Assembly: GCA_025526915.1 (NCBI GenBank)
Contig: JAHLKH010000229.1
Coordinates: 1-35,821 of the forward strand
DNA from: Entophlyctis helioformis
Lineage: Eukaryota; Chytridiomycota; Chytridiomycetes; Chytridiales; Chytriomycetaceae
Reading direction: 5' to 3'
Length of the DNA stretch: 35,821 bases
A program made the position numbers and the translations under genes. The notes under the pieces are model-generated. The model made no database searches. It had not been told where the DNA came from and saw only the letters and a program-made list of their open reading frames with translations. Below, one piece after another: positions 31,785 to 35,821 of the stretch. Each line of letters begins with the position of its first letter. The stretch's first letter is position 1.

Positions 31785-32535
31785 ATTGTCTGTTGAGTGT
31801 TTGTACGAGGGATTATACACAGAAGGTGGTGGTTGATGGAGAGAGGGAGAGCGGGGCCCGCCGCCTGCTTTTAAACAGAGGCGGGCGGTCTGCGTGTGGT
31901 GGGTGTGCTGAGTGCGCGCCGCGTGTGCAGCAGCGTGGCACCTGCTTGCGGCCATGACGAGCGCGCCACCGCGTGTGTGGCGCTGCGGTGCGCGCGCGCT
32001 GATTGGCCGGCCGCGCGACGACGGGTGCCACCTGGCCGTCTGTCGGTCTGACGGTCGCGGCGGGTGCCAGCAGCAGGTGCCTCTGACGCCAGCGTCTCAG
32101 GTTGAGTGAAACAATGACCGCCCGCCCTTCGCCTGTGCCCGCCGTGCCCGCCGTGCCCGCGAGGCTGGTGCACAGCAAAGGCGTCGCGGGTGGGCGTGCG
32201 TGCGTGCGTGCGTGGGGTAGCGGACGCGGCGGCCCTGCTGACGGCATGGGCGTGCCACACCGTGTTCCACCGCTGTTTGGCCGTGCCGCTGGTGGCCGCT
32301 GCTGTCCCGCTGCTGCTGTCTGCTGCGGCCCGGGCTCTCGCCTCCAACGCACTGACGTCACGGCTTTGAGTCGACGCCGTGAATGGACGCCTCGAGTGGA
32401 CGGACGCCTCGTGACGATACAGAGAGCCCATGCTTCGAGTAGAGGCTTCCAGTTGATGCGTGCTTTATTGAATTAAGAGTGTATTGACGTCACGACCAAC
32501 CAACCGACCGACCGACCGACAAGGCAACACAGCCC
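31785..32535. other. GC-rich intergenic region
   Basis: Contains the upstream region of the Reeler-like gene, including TTTAAAA at 31869-31875, and the 3' end of the NAA50-like gene with AATAAA on the minus strand (32464-32469). GTGC and GACC tetranucleotide runs occur near 32200 and 32500. I see no supported gene. Confidence 0.6.
31869..31875 (-). promoter_or_regulatory. TATA-like element of the Reeler-like gene
   Basis: TTTAAAA on the minus strand, 85 bp upstream of the ATG at 31784. Confidence 0.45.
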
Positions 32536-32758
32536 TCACCGCAACTCGCGGCGGAGGAAAAAGGCGTGCGGCGGCTCGACGCCGACATTAAGGCGGTAGT
32601 AGCCGTCGACGCGCGAGTAGATGTAGAAGCCGTTCTTGCCATAGAAGCGCAGCGCCTGCTCGTTGGACGTCTGCACGTGCAGACACATGTACTCGTACGT
32701 CGGGTCGGCCACAAAAGTCTCGATGATGCACTGCAGCAGCATCGATCCTGCAAGTGTG

Positions 32759-32831
<73 letters not shown>

Positions 32832-34554
32832 CGAGGTAGATCTGCAGACAAGATACTCCAAAAACGCACCAATATTAAGACGGCGGTACGCAGGCAGCAC
32901 GCAGAGCGTCATGATGTAGATGCGGTCCTTGGGCCCGTCGGGCGTCTCGGCCGACACTTCTCTCCGACACGAGATCCCGCCCACAGCCTGGCCGTTCAAG
33001 TACGCTGCCCAGCCATGGTCAGCCTCACATGTGCACGCACACAGGACACAGACCACACAGGACACATAGGACACGCAACACGACAAACGGAAGACGTACC
33101 CAGGCAGCTCAGCTCGACTGGATGCTTGTTCCACACGTCCGCGTAAAAGGCGTCATTGTACGCAATGGGCAGCACGCTGCTGTTGACCATCCTGAGCTCG
33201 CCAATGTTGTCCGCGTCGATCGACCGCAGAACCACGTGGTGCCGGCCGACCGCCAGCCGCCGCTCGATGCGTGCGCGCAGCGGCGTGGACGTGCCCGACA
33301 CCTGCTCGCTGTCCATCCTGTCACTCTGCTCCTGGTCGTGCCGTTGCTTCTGTTGCTGTTGCTTCTGTTGCTGGTTCCATCGCGCATTGGATGCAGATGC
33401 AGACGCAGACGCAGAGGATGAGGATGACGCCGCGGCAGAATGCCCGCTGCTGCCACTGCCACTGCCACTGCTGCTGTGCGCATGGCTCATGGCCGCTGCC
33501 GTTGCGTGGCTGCTGGACGGGCTCGTCATCCCCGCATACGCGCCGTACCCAGGCTGCCCGTGGTGGCTGTATCCAAGAACCGTGGGCTGGCCGCCGTATC
33601 CACGGCCGCTGCGCCCGTACACGTCTGGCTGCCCCATGCTGCCCTGCAGGGGGCTGTGCGCTGCATACCCAAACGGCACATTCGGCATCGGGTAGTCGTG
33701 CGCAGCCTGCCGATGGAACTGCTGGTGTTGGTGTTGGTGCAACTGCGCGCCGAACGCATGGCTGCCGTGCGCCTGGCCGGCACCCGACACGCCGTACCCG
33801 CCATACCGACGCGGCTGCCCGCCGTGACTGTGCTGAGCAAACGGCTGCTGCTGTGTCTGCTGCTGCTGCTCTCGCTGCTGCGATGGGCGGGTGGGGCTGC
33901 CGGCCGCCGAGAACGATCCGATGGCGTGACCCGTGGCTTGCAGCACGGGCGGCATCGCGGTTGCAGGCGCAGGCGCTTTGCCCAGACTGCGGGATGTGAG
34001 GGCCGGTCCGGGCGGCGGCGGCTGCTGCTGTATCGGCTGCTGCTGTGGTGGTGGTGGTGGTGGCCAACAGCCGCCGTATGGCTTTGTGCGATGTCGGTGT
34101 TGTTGCTGCTATTGGGCGACGCCGGAAAGAAGCTTGTGATGAGCCGCTGGTTGTGCGGGCTGTGCGAGGGATGCGCCTTGGACGGCGACGGCGACGGCCC
34201 CGTGGCAGCCGCACCACCACCACACCCACCACCACGCCTGTCGCTCTCCGTGTGCTGCTGCTGCTGTTGGGGCTGTCGAGGCTGCTGCTGTTGGTGCTGC
34301 TCGGCTGCAGGCGCTGCTTGAACGAAAGGCGTCGACGCCGTCGGTGCTGGGCCGGCCAGCGTGACGGTCGGTGTGGGGATGTGCAGCGACAGCGGCGCAC
34401 TAGTGTCTACATCTATGTGTGCGCCTGTGCCCGTACCAGTGTCTGCGCCAGTGTCTGTGTCTGTGCCAGCGACAGCGACAGCGCCGGCCGGCACGGGCTG
34501 CCCCTCCTTGTCGCCGCCCGCCGGCCGTCGACCAGACGCAGCGACAACAAACAT
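32536..34554 (-). CDS. NAA50: NAA50-like N-alpha-acetyltransferase with long disordered N-terminus
   Basis: The C-terminal part is a GNAT acetyltransferase closest to NAA50/San, the NatE subunit that acetylates Met-starting N-termini and supports sister-chromatid cohesion. It shows NIGELRMVNSSVLPIAYND, YLNGQAVGGISCR, RIYIMTLCVLPAYRRLNIG (acetyl-CoA loop), YEYMCLHVQTSNEQALRFY and KNGF. Exons: up to 33100, 33004-32870, 32747-32536. The frame is open upstream to 33955 and beyond through a Gln/Ser/His-rich region. One base appears lost near 34060-34075, linking to a further disordered segment whose first ATG is 34554; this segment contains the PIP-box-like QRLITSFF (34126-34149). A minimal start at 33316 (MDSEQV) is also possible. 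The acetyltransferase is sure; the extent of the N-terminus is inference. Confidence 0.82.
32761..32828 (+). repeat. Long (TG)n microsatellite in an NAA50 intron
   Basis: About 34 uninterrupted TG units filling over half of the 122-nt intron 32748-32869. On the coding strand it is a (CA)n tract lying between the donor region and the acceptor. Confidence 0.97.
34126..34149 (-). other. PIP-box-like motif QRLITSFF
   Basis: Eight codons on the minus strand match the PCNA-interacting consensus Q-x-x-hydrophobic-x-x-aromatic-aromatic (Gln1, Ile4, Phe7, Phe8). The segment lies in Ser/Pro/Asn-rich disordered sequence upstream of the NAA50-like domain. Confidence 0.5.
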
Positions 34555-34770
34555 CGGAATGGCAACACAAAGGCAGATCTGCCGACAGACAGACACGAAC
34601 GCAAGGCCGTTCCAGACACGCACGCGGCCTTCATTCTCGAGCACGCCGGGCTCTTGCCGGCGGTTTCCCCTTTCTGCCCCACTCGTTCCTTACCGCTCCA
34701 CTCCACGCACTACACGGACAGACAGGCAGACAGACAGACGCGCAAGACGCGCACGACGCGCACGACGGCA

Positions 34771-35821
34771 TCAAGCCCCGCCGTGCACTGCTTGGCACGG
34801 CAGCCAGCTCACTGGGCACCGGGGCCCTTGCGCCTGCGCCTGTGCCTGCGCCTGCTGGGCAGCCTGCTGCTGCCGCGCGCGCGTCTCCAGATCGCCGTAC
34901 CGCACAATCAGCTCCTTGACTTTGCGGTAGCCGGTGCGGCCCCATTCGGGCACACGCGGATTGGCCAGCCACCCGTCAAACTTGGTCTCGACGCCGCGGA
35001 ACACCTGCTTGGTGACGGGCGAGAAGGCGTAGCGGAAGCTCAGGAACTGGGCGTACACGAGCGGCGTGAACAGCGACGTCTGGCCCATGAAGATGGTGAG
35101 GATCGTAAACGGCATCACCACCCACACCTCGTGGTTGGCCACGAGGTTGATGGCCTTGGCGTGGTTGGCGTTGACAAACGTGCCCAGGCGCTGCGCGACC
35201 GTGTTGCCGAGCGCCGACGAGGTGCCGAGCGTGTTGGGGATGATCTCGTTGCGCACATAGTTGAGGATGTGCAGGAACGAAAAGACAAAGTACGGCACGA
35301 GCGTGACTGTCACGGCGAGTGTGAGTGTGAGTGTGTCGTGAGTGGACGCTTACGGCTGGCTGCTGGCTGCTGGCTGCTGGATGGCTTACCGGAAATGGGT
35401 GCAGACGAGACCCAGATGAGCGCAAGCATAAAGTACTGCGTGTTCTCGTCACGCACGATGCGCTGCACGTAGTTCATGTTGAATTGCGGCACCTGCAGCC
35501 AGCCAGCATCCGATAAGCGCCAGTCAGTTCAAGATCCCATCGGCAGGCAGGCGGACCAACAGCCCTCGCAGGCAGGCAGACAGGCAGGCATCGCAGGCAG
35601 GCATCGCAGGCGGACAGGACACTCACGCCATATGACTTGTACAGAATGATGCCATAGCTGGGTCAGGGCACGGCGCATCGCAGCAAGCGTCAGTCGAGTC
35701 GAGAGCAGACAAGGCCAGATGGGCAGATGACCAGATGAACAGATGGGAAGACAGATGGCCGCCTACCTGAGCAGCGTGCCGTAGTAGGCCTTGTAGTAGT
35801 TCTTGCCCTCTGGCCTGTAGA
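34771..35821 (-). CDS. Pom33/Per33/TMEM33-family membrane protein, N-terminus cut
   Basis: ER and nuclear-envelope protein family that in yeast helps place nuclear pores and shape the ER. Exons on the minus strand: from beyond 35821 to 35767, 35657-35627 (31 nt), 35492-35390, 35306-34771. Phases fit throughout: YYKAYYGTLL, YGIILYKSYG, VPQFNMNYVQRIVRDENTQYFMLALIW, then TLVPYFVFSFLHILNYVRNEIIPN. Several hydrophobic segments are visible, including VWVVMPFTILTIFMGQTSLFTPLVYAQFLSF-type stretches around 35040-35140. The tail is Gln/Ala-rich. About 237 residues are visible; the start lies outside the window. Confidence 0.85.
35568..35612 (+). repeat. GCAG/GCAGGCAT short tandem repeat
   Basis: Imperfect CAGG-based repeats within the intron 35493-35626 of the Pom33-family gene. 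Confidence 0.8.

Noticed and set aside
31071..31796. Long plus-strand open frame opposite the Reeler-like gene
   Set aside because: It is a GC-driven antisense shadow of a gene with signal peptide and domain pattern on the minus strand.
32761..32828. Telomere-like or CRISPR-like array
   Set aside because: It is a plain TG dinucleotide microsatellite in an intron; no spacer structure exists.

Overview
The window reads as nuclear DNA of a flagellated, chytrid-like fungus. The genes are GC-rich and dense. Introns are mostly 62-176 nt, often with GTGCGT, GTATGT or GTAAGT donors and a CTGAC-type branch site near the acceptor. One gene encodes the flagellar transport protein IFT74, which Dikarya lack, next to fungal-type genes (Vps10, Pho89, Pom33/TMEM33, NAA50, TAF3). 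The genus cannot be read from the sequence.

Layout. 1-1647 (+) is the C-terminal part of a Vps10 sorting receptor. 1918-3373 (+) is an F-box-like/ankyrin protein (ANK1), followed by a piece of a non-LTR retrotransposon (LINE A), tRNA-Pro(CGG) and an ankyrin relic. 4594-7639 (+) is a TAF3-like TFIID subunit with a PHD finger, 7688-10721 (+) is IFT74 in about 15 exons, and 10863-14837 (+) is a BTB-domain protein with a long low-complexity tail. Then come tRNA-Pro(TGG), LINE B and a second ankyrin gene (ANK2, 15861-17385). 17638-22146 (-) is an ABCC/MRP transporter. 22361-25131 (+) is a dienelactone hydrolase remnant split by a 5'-truncated LINE with a 12-bp target-site duplication. Next are tRNA-Pro(AGG), LINE D, ankyrin pseudogene ANK3 and LINE E. 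The right end, all on the minus strand, holds a Pho89-type phosphate symporter, a secreted Reeler-like protein, a NAA50-like acetyltransferase with a long disordered N-terminus, and a Pom33/TMEM33 membrane protein cut by the window end.

The accessory theme is a recurring association: three tRNA-Pro genes with three different anticodons, five LINE pieces (all minus strand) and four ankyrin-family loci are interleaved between single-copy housekeeping genes. Ankyrin copies are repeatedly bordered by LINE ends. This looks like a retrotransposon-rich gene-family expansion zone, not an operon-like system.

Caution on reading frames: many conserved genes here (Pho89, Reeler-like, ABCC, TAF3, BTB, NAA50) need single-base corrections, mostly one missing base in a short C/G run. 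This pattern suggests residual assembly errors, so individual frameshifts should not be taken as proof of gene death.
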